From Paramecium pentaurelia (lineage: Eukaryota > Ciliophora > Oligohymenophorea > Peniculida > Parameciidae), in the NCBI GenBank assembly GCA_905183005.1, contig CAJJDO010000051.1, positions 186,001-250,000 on the forward strand: a stretch of DNA of 64,000 nucleotides, given 5' to 3'. Below, piece by piece: positions 34,020 to 46,214 of the stretch. Position 1 is the first letter of the stretch. Each line of letters starts with the position of its first letter. Both the position numbers and the translations under genes were made by a program. The notes under the pieces are model-generated. The model had not been told where the DNA came from, did no database searches, and saw only the letters and a program-made list of their open reading frames with translations.

Positions 34020-35840
34020 TCATTAATAATAATATTTTTATGCATTTCTTGGTGATTTTGGACTTTGTTCTCGAACACTTTTGAGATTTGGTAATCTTGA
34101 ACTTGAATAATTTAATGTGGAAGTATTATTTGAGTTGTTATTATTATTATTAGAATTTCTTTTATATTAAGATAAAATATTCAGTAAGGTTTATTATTAT
34201 GGAATAGTTTTCAGAGAGTTTTATTATTGATTTTTATTAACAGGTGAATTAGATCTGGCAGATTTATTATAAGCATAAGCAATTGGTTTAGCTATTACTT
34301 TTCTATGAGATGGACTACCAGGTTATTGAATTTAACTCTGTGGTTATTATATTGTTTATTATCTCTTAGGAAATTCTACTTTTTCTATATTTTCTAAAGC
34401 AACTCTTACTGGACTTTATTCTTTTTATGCTTATCTATTAAATGAATATCCTTAAAAATGATCTTTTTTAACTCTTCTACTAGAATTCCAATTCCAAGGT
34501 TCTTCTTCTTCAAATTATTCAAAATTTTAAGTATCTATTTCATGATTTACTTAAGGTTAATAAGGAGTAATTTTATCTCTTATTTTTTTCCAATCTACAC
34601 CTTAAAAAAATGGATGAATTTTAATTTCACTTACTCCATTTATACCTAATCTTTCAGTATGATCAGCCACTAATCTACGAATCAAATCAATGCATTAAGG
34701 TGATAAACTAATATCTTATGGAATTTGAAATGTTGATTGCCAATGTAAAATATTTTAACAAGTTGTTTAAGGATCATCCGAAAAGAATGGAGGATATCCA
34801 ACAACCATTTCATACAACATAACTCCCACACTCCACCAATCAACTGTTTCAGTATATCCTTTTTATGTAAATACTTCTGGAGCAATATAATCAGGAGTAC
34901 CAACTGTTGATAAAGCTAATTGTCTTCTCTTTTACATTTTACTAAGTGTTGGAACAGTAGGAGCTGGATTTTAATTTTAAATTTTCCTGCCTAATTCAAG
35001 TTTTGGTTTAATTTCTGAATATCTTAGATAAATTAAATATTATAGAATACTTGCATAAACCAAAGTCAGATAATTTTAGATGTCCTTTTCGATCAATCAA
35101 AATATTATCTGGTTTGAGATCTCTATGAATATAATTAATTTTATGGATTGAATCAACGGCTAAAACTAATTCTGCAATATAAAACTTGGCTTCATCTTCA
35201 GTTAATATATCTTTTTTCATTAATAATGTCATTAGATCTCCACCTGCCATATATTCCATCACTAAATACAGATATTTGTCATCCTCAATATTATAAAAAT
35301 TCTATACTTAAAAACTGCATTTTAAATCTACAACCCAAGGGTTCTCTTAACTTAAAATGTCTCTTTCTGCTCTAATGTGTGCTAATTGATTTTTAGCTAA
35401 CATTTCACATTTCTTCATTTTTTTCACTGCAACAATCTCTTTAGTCTTTTTAATTCTACAAACTCTAACTTCTCCAAAAGCTCCTCTTCCTATTATTGCT
35501 ATTGGCTCAAAATCATCTGTACAAAACTTCTATCTTCTAATGATTAGATATTCAAAATTATTATTTACTTTTTTCTCATCAATTCAGCTTCCTTCTTTAA
35601 AACCAACTATTTATAATATTCTTAATCCTAAACTAAAATTAAATTTATCTATATATATAAATTACCCTTCAATTACATATCTTTCATTTTAACCCACAAT
35701 TTGGCCCAATCCTCCCTTCTCTCCATCTCTGCTTACAATAAATCTGTATATTTTCTTTCTATATATCTTTTGCATGCCTCTACCTTATCTTTGGTTGAAT
35801 TTGATATTGCTAATTATTTTCTTGGAAATTGATGATCCAT
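34020..35840 (-). CDS. NDR/LATS-family AGC protein kinase
   Basis: Nuclear Dbf2-related kinase, which acts with MOB proteins in cell-division and morphogenesis signalling. The N-terminal regulatory region (VEACKRYIERKYTDLL ... ERREDW) is the MOB-binding part. The kinase domain has IIGRGAFGEVRV, VAVKKMKK, AHIRAERDIL, HRDLKPDNILID, SDFGLCK and an activation segment STVGTPDYIAPEVF. The extended insert between DFG and the T-loop, rich in basic residues (KMQKRRQLAL), is an NDR hallmark. The C-terminal hydrophobic motif is HFQGYSFNR. A Gln/Asn/Ser-rich tail ends SPRNAQKYYYQ. Introns of 33 bases near the N-terminus and others around 25 bases are needed. Start ATG at 35840. Confidence 0.93.
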
Positions 35841-35962
35841 TTATTTTATTTAATTATAATGGCATAACTTATATAACAAATTATATGAAAAATCAAATAA
35901 CTCAAATAATGCGGTTTTTTTAATTATTATTTATTCATTAATATATATATATATCAATACAT

Positions 35963-37414
35963 TCAGATCTATTAAGATAGCAAATTAATCATATATTATT
36001 ATTAGAATAAGTAATATTGCATTAATTATTCTTACAATAATAAATTTTAAATCTAAATAAATTAATCTAAATACATACATTAACAGGTAACATTTAATTT
36101 CCATTTTCTAACTCCTCTTCTTATTTCACTTTCTTCAAAATATTATCCTCATTATGAAATTCACAAAAGTTTTTTGTTGGTAATTTATCAAAGTCTTTAT
36201 TGAATTTTCTAAAAGCTGACTTTCTTTCTCCATTTGATTGCTATCTGTTGAATTAACCCTATGGATAGATTTATTATTGATTCTATTCTTCTATTTGAAT
36301 TTATATTTAAGTTTCTGAATTTGCTATGTTCATCATTTCAACTAATTTATTATATGATGCATAATATGATTTGATATCATAATCTAATTTTTTATAGATT
36401 GATTCATCAACATATTTTCTTTCCATTACTTTTACACTACTTTATATAAATAATTAGGTTAAAGATTCTTCAATCTAATATAATATATATATAAATACTT
36501 TTTTACGAATTCGATTGTTATTTGATTAAAAAGCTATGATATATTCAGATTATCCTTATTTTTATTTTAATTATTTTTGAAATTCTATCAGATGATTGTC
36601 TGTTATCATAGTTTTCATATGATAGATCGTCATACATTTTGAAAATTTTAAGGCCAAAAATAATGGATGTTTAATCTATATATGATAATTCTAAAAACGA
36701 TACTTTATTACGTATGTTTGGAGCAGTTAAATAATTATGTAATCCATTTTCATTATTTTCTATGGGAGCTTAGACAACATCATTAAAATGCTTCTCTTTC
36801 TTACAAAAATTTCTTTCCAAATATTTTGGTTCAAATGGTTGTATAAACTATGTTTATCTGTGTTCATCTCTTGCACTTTTTCTGCTATCAACAAAGACTG
36901 GAGGAGACTCAAGTGCAGTTATAATGTTATTTCCACTTTTTAATAAAAAAATCAAGTAAAACTTATGTCCCTAATGATTGTAAGTAGTACTGTTAAATTT
37001 AACACCCTAAATAAAAATCGATTAATGAAAATACAGAAAAAAATGCTTTGCCATCAACTAGGTCTTGTTATGTAACACCTTCCAAACCTACTTCTTCATA
37101 GACTCCATCTTGATTTAGTTTTACAGCCATCAATTAAGCCTAATATAAATATTGATAACTACTTAACAATCTATCCATTAAGGTGTATCTTCGTCTTCAA
37201 GTTGTAATTTAATAGATAGATTTGGTATATTCCAACTTTTATGCCAATTCCAACCTAAATCATTTGAGAATTATAATTCTCTTTCAGTATCAATTTTCAA
37301 ATGCATAGGACCTTATTTGGCTGTGACAGAAGGTTAAAGATTGATGAGACAAGTCTTAGTTAACACTTGGGAAACTGTTGGTGACCAAGTAAAAGAATTC
37401 TTGTGATATGCCAT
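35963..37414 (-). CDS. Beta-rich domain protein, unrecognised (possible p53/Ndt80-like DNA-binding fold)
   Basis: Five introns (23, 28, 28, 24 and 26 bases) give exactly 440 codons. The N-terminal ~200 residues are rich in beta-strand and contain conserved-looking patches: VTAKQGPMHLKIDTEREL, WNWHKSWNIPNLSIKLQ, NHQGHKFYLIFLL and SPPVFVDSRKSARDE. The last, a basic stretch after a Pro-Pro-x-Phe strand, resembles the end of immunoglobulin-like DNA-binding domains (p53/Runx/Ndt80 type), which makes a transcription factor plausible but unproven. The second half is helical and Gln/Lys-rich, with LTAPNIRNKIKHPLFLALKF at the junction. I cannot name the family. Confidence 0.65.
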
Positions 37415-38254
37415 TTAATGCAAATGGAATTTAAAATAATTTTTAAGATATTGATTCTCATTATTTTTATTTATTCATTAAATTATCGAAAATAATTATA
37501 AATTTATAAATACATTAGTATCTCATTTGACTTCTTCAAGTCTTTAAACACAAATAAAATTTTGAATAAATACACTAAGTACTTCAACATATTTTTCACT
37601 CTATACAAATATTTAATTTATTATAAAAGTGTTTTAATTATTTTTTGTTATTATATTATTTAAAAACATTGAATTTCAGTCCATTTTGGATCCATATATT
37701 GTATTATATTTCAGTGTCATCATCATTTTATTACTTACACTAAAAATTAGGATATATTATTAAATGAATTGAATAAATTTCATTAAGTACAGTTAAATCC
37801 ATAATATTCATTAAATACAGATTATTAATAATTGAAATGATTACATATATTCAAAATTAAGTTATGAACAATTTATTGATATCCTCCATCATTCAATTCA
37901 TATTAATCAAAATCTTAATCATAAATAATCTTCGTTTGTTCTGCTGAAAATGATATCATTTAGAATCAATTTATTATCTCTTAATATATAAAATTAATTT
38001 TAAATGTTATTTCATGTAAATAGATCCATATAATTATTCCTAATCCTATTAATATATCATGAAAAGATCAATAAAAATTGATTAACTTTTATTAGAATTG
38101 TAAAATTAGAAATATAAGATATATTATATTTATTCCATAAATCTAAGAAGAATGCTTTATCAATTATAATATGAGTGTTATTCTTAAATTAAAATTAAAA
38201 ACAAGAGAGTAATTAGATACAATTTTGATATTAATAAAGTCATATTATAAAATA
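37415..38254. other. Intergenic, about 840 bases, one doubtful small ORF
   Basis: Mostly AT-rich filler. A 59-codon minus-strand ORF from 37959 to 37780 begins MISFSAEQTKIIYDQDFDQ and has protein-like composition for about 30 codons, but there is no supporting splice or homology, so it is not called as a gene. Confidence 0.4.
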
Positions 38255-38862
38255 TCACAATTTATCTGTAATTTCTATAGTGTCAAACACAAATGTATGG
38301 ACTTTATAAATACAGACAGGAGTTAGAATGAAACTAAATAAAAATCCTAAGCTTTCCATAATTGAGAGGAATACTAATCCTCCTTCACCTTGATCTCCAA
38401 AATATGCTGCTCTTACAAATCCATTCCAACCTAAAGCGTCTATGATACTCACAATTAACCATAAAATACCAGCTACCAACTTAATTTATTTTAATAGATT
38501 ACATGTAAAATCTTGTACCATTTTAGCAAGGATTAATCAGCACATAGTCCCTTGTATCCTCTATAAAATATGTACATTTGGATTCCGTTAAATATGAAGA
38601 TGTTAAGGAATCCATATAATATTCTGATTTTAGGATATCCTACTCCAGCTTAAATAAAGCTATCCAATAAATTTAAACAAGTTGTGCCAAATATTAATAG
38701 ATAGGAAATATAAAGAAGACGTACTAATGACTTATACGGATCTTGTAATTCACTTAAATCGAAATGAAAGATCTTAATAATAGGAGGCCAGTTAAAGTCT
38801 GTCCAATTGATGTCAGGTTGGTTGGACTTTTTGCCTATAATTGCTGCCTAATATTTTTACAT
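38255..38862 (-). CDS. SCAMP-like four-pass membrane protein
   Basis: One 23-base intron gives 194 codons. The soluble N-terminal part contains INWTDFNWPPIIKIFHFDL, with the N-W-P-P motif found just before TM1 in secretory carrier membrane proteins. Four hydrophobic segments follow (LVRLLYISYLLIFGTTC, LYGFLNIFIFNGIQM, VAGILWLIVSIIDALG, LGFLFSFILTPVC), with a short amphipathic YRGYKGL loop between TM2 and TM3 where SCAMPs carry their E-peptide. SCAMPs act in post-Golgi recycling. The identity is inferred from topology and the NWPP region; other four-pass families remain possible. Confidence 0.6.
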
Positions 38863-38978
38863 TTGATAATAATTAGTTTTATATTAATACTTTATTATTA
38901 TGTGATAGTTGCATCCTACACTAATTATATTATAATTTTTCTATAAATGTAATAATAAAAAGTAATCTTTGAATAGCC
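38863..38978. promoter_or_regulatory. 116-base divergent promoter region
   Basis: Spacer between the SCAMP-like start (minus) and the ankyrin gene start (plus). AT-rich, no recognised element. Confidence 0.35.
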
Positions 38979-39736
38979 ATGTCCAAAATAAGTTATTGAG
39001 TAAATATATACTTTTCAAATAGTGTGTCAATTTATGAAAGTGATAGTAAAAGCTACTGGAGGAAAATAAGAAATGTTTGTCATTCAATACGATTATTCTA
39101 AATGCCTCTTATCAAATCTATTTAATCACCTGTATATATTTAAATCAAAATAAAAGGATGAAGTGACTTTTAATTAGAAACAAACTAAATTCCGTTCATG
39201 TACTAATATAGGTTCTTTAAACAAGGAGGAACATATTGCTAAAAAAAGAGCAAATGATGATTTAAGTGATGCATTGAAAGCTATAAAGAGAGAAAGAGAA
39301 CTATTTTACTATATAGAGAAAGGTACATCAATTGAATTAATTGAAAAAATTCTAATGAATGATCCAAATAGGTATTTTATAATTTTATAATGATAGATTC
39401 CTTTATGAATAAAAAAGCCCTATGAGAATTGTAAACAAAAAGAATTCTTAAGGATTCACTCCATTATATATAGCAGCAAAGAATGGATTTGAAGATGTTT
39501 GTAACATTTTAATTTAATATGGTGCTGATTAAAATATTTCAGTATAAGTAAATTATAATTAAAACTATATTTAGATAAATTAAATTGATGATTACCCATT
39601 GGTAGTTGCACTTCGATGGAGACATTTTGAAGTTATCGAACTTCTATTGGCCAATAATCCAAATGAAAAAGTGAGAATATTATTTTAATAATCAATCGAC
39701 AAGAGTCTAAGACAAAAATATTCTTAATATATTTGA
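38979..39736 (+). CDS. Small ankyrin-repeat protein
   Basis: Introns of 31, 25 and 27 bases give 224 codons. The N-terminal ~60 residues are unrecognised. Around residue 120 there is a charged helix (LSDALKAIKRERELF). The C-terminal part has two to three ankyrin repeats: GFTPLYIAAKNGFEDVCNI with LIQYGAD, and DYPLVVALRWRHFEVIELL with LANNPN. The 31-base first intron (GTTATT...AAATAG) removes an early TGA; without it translation would start later at ATGAAAGTG. Function unknown. Confidence 0.75.
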
Positions 39737-39829
39737 AAATGTATTCATATGGTTACTTATTTTCTATATGTATGTATTATTTAAATTAATATAATTATAC
39801 TCTTCTCATTCATTTAATTAAAAAAACTA

Positions 39830-40773
39830 ATGAAATCCATTTTAATTGTATTTATCACATTTACTATCATAAATTCAACACCATTAACATGCACAGAAGC
39901 TTTGACTATTACAGAGTGTAAAGATATAATTAATGGAATGTAATATTCATATATTTATATTAGTTATGAATGTATATGGTATGAGAATACATGTTAATTG
40001 AAAACCTGTTAAAATTCTTAAATTCCTTGTGATGGATAAGTTTATAATGGTGAACTCTGTACTACTAATAGATAAGGATGTTAATCAGTAAAAAATTGCT
40101 CAGATATTGACAATTAATAATCATGCTCTTCACTTAAACCATATGGAATAGAATGTTATTGGTAAGATTCATGTATAGTTAAGAATTGTTCTCACAATTC
40201 TAAATCAAATTGCAAATTAACTAATGGAGAATAATGCATTTATTAAAATCAAAATTGTTCATCAATTAATAAATGCACTGATATTATTGAAAAATCAAGT
40301 TGTTTGGCTTCTTAAATTCTCAAATTAAATTGTATATGGATAGATGATCAATGTCTTACAGATTCTTGCAAAGCCATCTAATCTAAAGTATTTATTAAAT
40401 ATTATAAAATTAGGAAAATTGTTTTAAAAGTATTAGAAATTCAGAAAAATGTTTTTTCACTCAAAATAGAGATGAAGATAATTATTGTTTGAGTTGTTCA
40501 TAATTGAATGAATAATGCAAATGTAATCAATATAGTATTTTTGGTTGTCAATGGTAAAATAATTCATGTCAAGAACTTTCATTAAAACTTTCATGTAATG
40601 CTTATTAGAATGAAATATAATGTGTGGATGATAAATAATGTGTTTGGTATAAACCAATGAATAAGTGTTTAACTAATTAAGAAGCATCAGAAAATGATAG
40701 AGCATGCGATATTTATATATATGGTTCCATTTTACATATTTGGACACTAATTATTCTAATAATTTTTTGGTGA
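39830..40773 (+). CDS. Cysteine-rich surface protein with signal peptide and C-terminal membrane anchor
   Basis: Introns of 24 and 26 bases give 297 codons. The N-terminus MKSILIVFITFTIINSTPLTC is a signal peptide. The ectodomain has more than 30 Cys residues spaced C-x(4-12)-C in repeats such as CIWYENTCQLKTC, CYWQDSCIVKNC, CIWIDDQCLTDSC and CQWQNNSCQEL. A Cys-Trp pairing about 5-7 residues before the next Cys recurs, as in the repeats of ciliate immobilisation-antigen and related surface proteins. The C-terminus ILHIWTLIILIIFW is a membrane segment or a GPI-type signal at the very end. It is likely displayed on the cell or ciliary surface. It is much shorter than the true i-antigens. Confidence 0.75.
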
Positions 40774-40814
40774 ATTTATCATATATTATTTATATTAAAA
40801 ATTATTTTATTTAT

Positions 40815-41486
40815 ATGCTTGTTTTCAGGAGTATTTTCAAATATAAATAATAAATATACGAAGCCCCTAAAAGATTTAGTAAACATGAAATACAAATTAA
40901 TGCTCAAAAACAAAAAGCTAGATTGATGTCAGAAAAACTATTATAATAAACCTCTAATATTGAAAGTAATACTCCCAGAATTGTTTCAATTTTATTTGGG
41001 GTCATGACTGTACCTACATTTTATTATTTTTACAATGCTCTCAGTATTAAATTCGAAGACATTTCCTATTTTTACAATGTTAGATTATGTATCGATTGGT
41101 TAAATTTGAAATATGGCTTATTATGTGGCTCTTTAATTGGTTTAAACATGATGAGATTTGATGATTTTAAAGCTAAAAATAAATTAAGATCAAAAGTACC
41201 AATCAATTATACATATTATTCTCTCCCAATCCTTTTGGGTTTGTGTTCATATTCATGTATTGAAACTCTATCATAATGGTGGGTAGTACCTACTTTCATA
41301 AATATCATTTCAACAATGATAGCATATTCACACTCAACTAATATGGGAACTGCTCCTTTTTGGACATTTGCTATAGTATATTAAATATTAGTTTTGGATT
41401 TAATATCTACAGGAAGTCTATTTTGGTCATAAAGGAATTTAAATTAGCATAGGGAAAAAAGAAAAGAGTTGTATTCTAAATATTGA
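40815..41486 (+). CDS. Multi-pass membrane protein, DUF3429/TMEM69-like
   Basis: An intronless 223-codon frame. A basic N-terminus (MLVFRSIFKYKQQ ... HEIQINAQKQKARL) is compatible with mitochondrial targeting. Four to five hydrophobic helices follow: SILFGVMTVPTFYYFY, LLCGSLIGLNMMRF, LPILLGLCSYSC, PTFINIISTMIAYS and WTFAIVYQILVLDLIST. The pattern (a Pro-rich first helix and a soluble N-terminus) recalls the small TMEM69/DUF3429 family, but the match is weak by eye. It lies in a plus-strand run of genes only 30-45 bases apart. Confidence 0.6.
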
Positions 41487-41515
41487 AAGAACAAAATATA
41501 AATATAATAATTAAC

Positions 41516-42557
41516 ATGAATCATTCTTTTTAAATTGTCCCTTCAGATACTTTTTTGAATATTCTCAATCAAAATAATATTTCTGTTGTTGATATTGATG
41601 ATGACTATAGAGTAGAGTAAGAATGGATGTTTGAAAATGAGAACAATTTTCCAGAATCAAAAATTGAAGCATAACAACCTATAGTTTATGAAAGATCTTA
41701 AGCCCTTGTAGGGAATCAACTATTGTAAAAGTTTAAGAAAACAAAAGAAGAGGATCTGTTGAAACAAAATAAAGAAATTTTTTAGGCTAATCAATCCAAA
41801 AGCCTTTATCTTAATAAAATATAGTAATTAATTGATAGTCCTGCTGTTGTAAGCAAGCCAAAGCAAACGTATAATTGCTTTATCCACTTAGACGTCAGAA
41901 AGTAATTGTGGAAAGCGACTCTTCAGATGGAAAGGGTAGATTAATGAAAAATAGAGAATCAGCTAGGAATTCTAGAAAAAGAAAGAAAATATATGTGGAA
42001 TTATTGGAAAATAAAGTAAAAGAGTTGACAGATTAAATTAAATAGTATGAATACAATTTGTAATAATACAAAATATAAAATCTATAAGTAAATCTTTGTA
42101 AAATATATTATGCAGCTATAAAGTTTTAGAGAAGATTATCATAAATAATTAAATTAATTGAATGGATTATAAAGTATTTAAGTATTACAAGAATAATATG
42201 GTGCTTCTTCATAAAGTCGTTGGAGTGTATGTACTGAATTAATTAATTTATTAATTGAGTCTACGATTCCAATAGAAATTAAAAAGCTTATGGAATCAGC
42301 AAAAAATGGAACTGATATGTTTATAAGACCACTTTTGAATCATAATTCATGTTTATAATACAAAGAGTATTTTTAATAAGGAATTGTTGATTTAGAGATG
42401 TAAGCAATTATTTAAATTGAGAGCAACAAAGAATTTTGGATTGTCATATGATAAAATAAGAGAATAAGTGTTCTATTTAGAGAGATTAAAATTGGAAGTG
42501 ATAGAAACAATTGGAGCTAATTAATACATTGAATACTTAAATTAATAATTTAATTGA
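41516..42557 (+). CDS. bZIP transcription factor
   Basis: Introns of 23, 28 and 22 bases give 322 codons. The basic region reads RLMKNRESARNSRKRKKIY, with the N-x7-R core of bZIP proteins (N-R-E-S-A-R-N-S-R), followed by a short leucine zipper (VELLENKVKELTDQIKQY ... L). The acidic N-terminus (DIDDDYRVEQEWMFE) could be an activation region. The C-terminal 150 residues are helical and unrecognised. The first intron lies just before the basic region, so retaining it would remove the DNA-binding domain. It would bind DNA as a dimer in the nucleus; targets unknown. Confidence 0.88.
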
Positions 42558-42617
42558 TAATTCAATTGAAATTTAAATTAAATAATAAAATATTTTATAA
42601 AATCTAAATGTAAAAAA

Positions 42618-45261
42618 TCAACAAATATGAATATTCTCCATAGCTAATTGTTCTTCAGTTTAAATTTATAATTTACTAATATCAATTTTCACTAAAATAT
42701 TATTGAAATAGGATTTACATTTTATTGCAATTTCTTAGCATAAAGTAAGTTTAGTAAAGAATTTTGTTTCAAATATTCTTTAAACTTATAATTCTAATGA
42801 AAAATTATTAGGAATTAAATAGGATTTCATTTTAGAAATGTATTATTTTAAATTTTATGTATCATCATTTTCGATTGTAAGTTATTCAATATCATACATA
42901 AGATGTTATTTGTATAACATACAATTAAAGAAGTTTATCAAATAATTAATGTAATTAGGAATATTTAATTTGATACAATTTGTAGCTTTGATAATCATAA
43001 TGTTAATTATCTCTATAATTAAATTTGTATATTACTATTATTGATAGGTAATTTTTTTTAGATTTCTATTAATAGTTGTTTTACATCATATTAATTTAGA
43101 TCAAGGATAGATAATCCACAAATTAATTCACTATAAGTTCTTCCCTCATCATATATTCTATTTAAATTATAATTATTACACTTCTTATAGAATGTTAGTG
43201 TAATATTAAATAATCTATTCTTAATATTATCCCTATTTAAAATTATTAAAAAGCAAACATAATAAGGTTAATTACTGATTCTTATATAATTATTTAGTAT
43301 GCTTAGAAATAAATTAGAATGTTAAATTATAATCAGCAATATCATGTAATAAAATATAATAATAAAGTTAAATTATTTGATTAAATTAATCTGGTTCATC
43401 TGTAAGAGACACTAAAAAGAATGTTTAGATTTATTAAAAGTCTGCTAAAATTAAATCAGATTTAATTGGTAGAATTGCTGTATATTTTTTTAAAAGTAAA
43501 CAAAGAACAGATAAACCTTTAGTAAAATGTGTATTCTAAATTAAACAATCTTTAACTATTCTAATTATACCAATAAATATAATATTTAGAAGATTTAATG
43601 ACCAAATTTCGATAATGAACTCAAAAACATTTAATATCATTCCTAAAATTAAATTTATATATACTTTATCTATATTTATATTGATGTTATTCTTATAATC
43701 CTATTTTCCATTCATTTTCAATTAATGAAATAACAGAATAATCTCCTTATTCTAATTATACTATTTCACAAAGAGTCATCAAAATATTTTCTTTATGTAT
43801 AAGTTTTTATTAGACTAGAAATATATCTTTGAGATCAGTATATGTTTAATGTGTAATTAAATTTTTGGATGGATACAAAGAATGTAAATAAATAAGATTA
43901 TTTACAATTTTACAAATGTACATAGGATATTGAATTAAATTTGGATTCAATTATTATTATAAAGTATTAATAAAAAAATTAATTTATTTTTCTTAAATGA
44001 CATTTTTCTATAATAATTTTCTTAATAAATTAAGTATTTGCATTTTTAAAGGTATGTAAATATTATTTGAAGTTTAGATTATAGTTATTATTTCTTAAAA
44101 GAATTTCTCATCAAATAAATTCATAGGAATTGAAGAAATATTCTCACATATTACAAAATAATGTGCTTCTAATTTTATGCAATTAAATTCTTCATGTTAA
44201 TAATCATCATTAATTAAATCTTTTAAACGAAATAGTTATTTAATCATAATATCTTCTGAAATAAATCCAGTCATATGATGAATAAAATGAGCACCAAATC
44301 TCCTTATTTTTATTAATAGATAATCTTATTTACTGTCATCTCCAATATTATTAAATTGATTTTCATATTAATCATAATCTAACATAATTAAATTAATCAT
44401 TGTAAAAAATATAATTGATTCTTATTTCCAATCTTCAATTTTTCTATCAGATAATAATTATTTAAAAACTTTCAATATTTTATATGCTAAATATTTATCA
44501 GTTATTCTTTGGTTTTCATTTTACATATAAGTTGACATCAATATATCAAATAACATTGTTTGAATTTCTTATGGAGGTAATCCATTTTTATTTAATTTAT
44601 TGATAACTTTAGCAAACTTTTTCAATAGATTATATTCAAGACAATGATAAGTCAAGATTTCACAAAATTAATGATTTATTGTACTCTTAATAGTTTCATC
44701 AAATTTATATATTGATTATATTAATGATGTGTACAAATCAACAAGAAGATTCAATTTTTGTATATCTATTAAATTATAATAAACTATCATTCTTTTAGTA
44801 ATTGTTTAATATTCTGTATGTTTTACTTTAACTTTTATGTAAGGATTGTTCATCATTTCTGTAATTATTTTAATATGATAACTATCATATGTAGGTTGAT
44901 TTATTATTGATTAAATGATATCTAATGAAGGTAAGGATTTTACAATAATAAAATTTAATAAATCGCAATAAAATGCAATAAAAAAAGAATCAAATTTATT
45001 TATGAATTCTAAGATAATACTCTAAATTTCTTTTTGAATATAATTAGGAGAGTATTCATAATTCTTCATAATGAAATTCTTCAGAAATATAAAATATTAT
45101 AATTTTAGATTTTGATTGCTATATGGTAGAAGTAATTACTCAAAACCTTATTTAATATTTCCAACATCTTTAAATATTCTATTGAGTTCAATTTCAGATT
45201 GAGTGCGAATAGATTCATTCTGATCAAATAATTATTGAATAAGGACTAATATTTATTCCAT
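42618..45261 (-). CDS. Importin-beta/exportin-like karyopherin
   Basis: Introns of 22, 22 and 23 bases give 858 codons. The N-terminus matches the importin-beta N-terminal domain: LIQQLFDQNESIRTQSEIEL, then ELNRIFKDVGN and KLQYFIFLKNFI. The rest is a continuous array of amphipathic helices typical of HEAT repeats, with LLVDLYTSLIQSIYKFD and FAKVINKLNKNGLPPQEI as examples. The length is within the usual 850-1100 range. It carries cargo across nuclear pores in a Ran-dependent way; whether import or export cannot be told. It resembles the importin-7/8/exportin-2 group in its N-terminal helices, with low confidence. Without the 22-base intron at about 43640 a T-run would look like a frameshift. 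Confidence 0.78.
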
Positions 45262-45359
45262 TTAATTAATTAATGGAATAAAATACTAAGACTAATTAAG
45301 AATATGTAATACTATATTGATTATATAAGTTTAAAAAACTAAAGCTTATACAGAAGAAG

Positions 45360-46202
45360 ATGAATGATGTGAAAGCTGATCAGAGTCCTACTGTGATTAA
45401 ATATATGGTGAGAAGAAAAAGTGCTGAAGAAATTCAATTACCTTTGCATGATGTTGAATATAATAATCAACCATAAAAGAAATAGTTATTTTTCTTTAAG
45501 AACTTCTAAAAAGTGACAATAGATCCTCATATAAAATTGGATGAAATTAATGAAGAAAAATGGACAATTATGACTAATAATTATAAATCACTCATAGAGA
45601 AATCTCGTTAAAGTCTAATGAAACATAATGAAAGTGGTGAGACTTAATTCCATAATAAGGAACCACGTAAAATGTAATTCATTACAAGAAGATAGTCTAT
45701 TGAATATCGATTACGTGAAATTGTTACTGTCCCTAGCAATCATACCTCAGTCTCACCTTTGAAATTAAATACTCAATCAAATATCTAAAACTCAATTGAT
45801 CCTACATATGCTCGATTCAAAAAATATTATTAAAGAATAGGTATTCCCTCTGAAAGCCCTGTTAAATTGAGACTATAGAAAACAATGTCTACTACTATAT
45901 CATAATAATAAAAGAAAGACAAGAGTTCACATTTAAATAATTCCCTTAATCATTCTCCTTCTTTACCTCTTTCAAAAGTAACTAATATCAAAAAAACAAA
46001 TAATCATATTTAATACCTTAAAGAAATTAATGAGATATGTTCTATAGCATCTAATTATCATGCATAAGTTAAATAAGATGAAAAAAATCAAATTTAACAT
46101 ACAAGTTAATAGATTGGATATATTTAAGCTGAATTCAATAAATTTCATAATATGTTGACATCTGATTTAGAAACTGTCAATTTCATTGATGATAAAAAGT
46201 GA
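45360..46202 (+). CDS. Lys/Ser-rich protein, N-terminal ORF ending at TGA 46200-46202
   Basis: A 280-codon frame from ATG 45360. It is basic, Ser/Gln-rich and without recognised domains (MNDVKADQSPTVIKYM ... PRKMQFITRRQS). The frame stops at a single TGA at 46200, then continues in the same frame into the next ORF. It could be a separate protein or the N-terminal part of one longer protein. No standard intron removes the stop. The 98-base gap to the importin gene upstream would hold both promoters. Confidence 0.6.
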
Positions 46203-46214
46203 TTATTTTATATA

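Noticed and set aside
37780..37959. 59-codon minus-strand ORF
   Set aside because: Coding-like for about 30 codons only and without independent support.
43600..43680. Apparent T-run frameshift in the importin-like gene
   Set aside because: A 22-base GTA...TAG intron just upstream gives a continuous frame.
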